DNA of 37,862 nt from Phoronis australis (taxonomy: Eukaryota > Phoronida > Phoronidae). The stretch lies in the NCBI GenBank assembly GCA_002633005.1, contig NMRA01000315.1, positions 359,799 to 397,660 on the forward strand. Reading direction: 5' to 3'. Position numbers and translations under genes: made by a program. Positions 36,736 through 37,862 of this stretch are shown in pieces. Position 1 is the stretch's first letter. Each line of letters starts with the position of its first letter. Below the pieces are notes generated by a model, which made no database searches, was not told the DNA's origin, and was given only the letters and a program-made list of their open reading frames with translations.

Positions 36736-37630
36736 TGTTCTTGCGGAATCATCGACGGCATCCGTCGGAAAATCAAACGCTAAATGATATCGCAAAAAAT
36801 AATTTCAAATTCTAGCTATGAGGCATTTTTACACAACGTTTAAACCTTACAGTGAAATTGTATGAAAATTCAAAACAACGCTGGATATGTTACGAAAGCA
36901 GGTGTTTTCAAGAAGAGAAATTTTTGCTTTTGACTACTGTTTCATCACCAATTCGCATATTCCCATTGAAAATTGCTTTAATTTGGTATAATTTGTAAAT
37001 ATGCCGGTGATCGAAAAAGGTTTATTTTGGGAGCAACACCAACAACCGGTTGATCACTAGTGCATCATTGATGCATAAAAACAGCGAGCGCAAACGGACA
37101 AATCACAACCAAGGTCCATATTCGGTGGCCACTTATGGTGAAAAATAAATGTTGTCATATAACTGTAAAAGCTGGGTTATTTTAAAGTACCATCATTCCA
37201 GGTTTGTGTTCTAAAATATTTTTACACAAGAACCCCTGAATAAAATTTTATGGCCTAATGCATCGCAGTTGTATAAAAGGGTATGTACACTACAACTTGT
37301 GGTCACAACCCACTTCTACCATGCAAAAATTCATAAGGTAGCTTTTAATTTAATAAGTTTTTGATTGAATTGAAGAAGTACTACATACTAAAATAAGATA
37401 AGTTACTAGCGTGCTGATCAAGTTGTTCTAGATGATGATACATTGCATATCTTAACAAAGTATAATGAGAACTTCCTTCTCTTGCAATATGATTCTTACA
37501 AAAAGAAAATGACAAGTAACTACTTTTTTCAAAAACTTTAGTGGTGCTATTTGCCTAGTTTTCAATACATTCACCAGTTGGTTAAAATAGTTAATGCAAC
37601 GCCAGGCCCAGTGTTCCACTTGTAAACAAA
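36736..37630. other. No gene recognised
   Basis: AT-rich sequence without recognised exons or repeats. Confidence 0.4.
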
Positions 37631-37862
37631 ACAAGAGCAACGCAGAGCGTTGAAATGCGCCCACAATTGCACCGTATACGGTATACTTCTAGGGTTGTTT
37701 ATTGGTACCATAAAGTGGCCAGTGGCGGGCATATATGTAGTATGTTGTACTTTGCAAAATGGAAAGGCATGATTATAGTCTCCTCAATAGGCTAGGGGCA
37801 AAATGTGAGTGATCTTCATAATACAAGCACATCCTATCAGGGCTCGACGCTACTAAAATCGC
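37631..37862 (+). repeat. Second copy of the ACAAGAGCAACGC interspersed repeat (cut by window end)
   Basis: Starts ACAAGAGCAACGC as at 29333, followed by the same succession of blocks (AATGCGCCCAC, CTTCTAGGGTTGTTTATT, TCCTCAATAGG). The CTCF-like word is degraded here (GGCCAGTGGCGGGC, 37717). Matching left ends in the two copies define the element's 5' boundary. Confidence 0.75.

Overview
The window looks like nuclear DNA of an invertebrate animal, probably marine and possibly a non-vertebrate deuterostome; the species cannot be read from it. The support is: short exons with consensus GT/AG splice sites inside large AT-rich introns, a clearly animal CDK5 kinase gene, a secreted C-type lectin gene, decayed LINEs, tRNA-derived SINE heads, minisatellites and many diverged interspersed repeats. 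No bacterial-style operons, rRNA or CRISPR were seen.

Layout. (1) 1-4.3 kb: no confident gene; a degenerate ~150-bp tandem triplet (775-1230) and an imperfect CAT/CGT microsatellite (1822-2055). (2) 4.79-10.63 kb, plus strand: a secreted or surface protein with a C-type lectin domain split over two exons (4789-4957, 5351-5558), a 19-nt microexon (6971-6989) and a terminal PAN/apple-like exon (10332-10627). The signal-peptide exon was not found. (3) 11.8-14.4 kb: a dead plus-strand L1/Tx1-like LINE carrying an opposite-strand, 5'-truncated RNase H-bearing LINE fragment (12542-13619) flanked by a 6-bp target-site duplication. (4) 15.3-17.6 kb: a ~1.15-kb tandem duplication whose copies meet at the window's single N, probably an assembly or haplotype artefact. 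(5) 18.7-33.4 kb, minus strand: nine of the coding exons of CDK5, from T14/Y15 of the glycine loop to the stop. Every splice phase agrees and they give 283 codons plus two bases of a split Gly codon. Exon 1 (the first 13 residues in other animals) is not visible in canonical form. (6) 33.4-37.9 kb: CDK5 intron 1 or upstream DNA, with a phase-compatible but doubtful alternative first exon (34826-34949).

The two genes converge tail to tail across a transposon-rich spacer and have no evident functional link. The CDK5 introns hold a 16-unit 35-bp minisatellite, an imperfect hairpin, a 28-bp triplet, and an interspersed repeat family that carries about ten CTCF-like motifs (25-30 kb). The most useful observations are the microexon that closes the lectin gene model, the insertion that can be reversed to an open LINE frame, and the repeat-borne CTCF-like cluster. 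I did not find strong evidence of a wholly new biological system.
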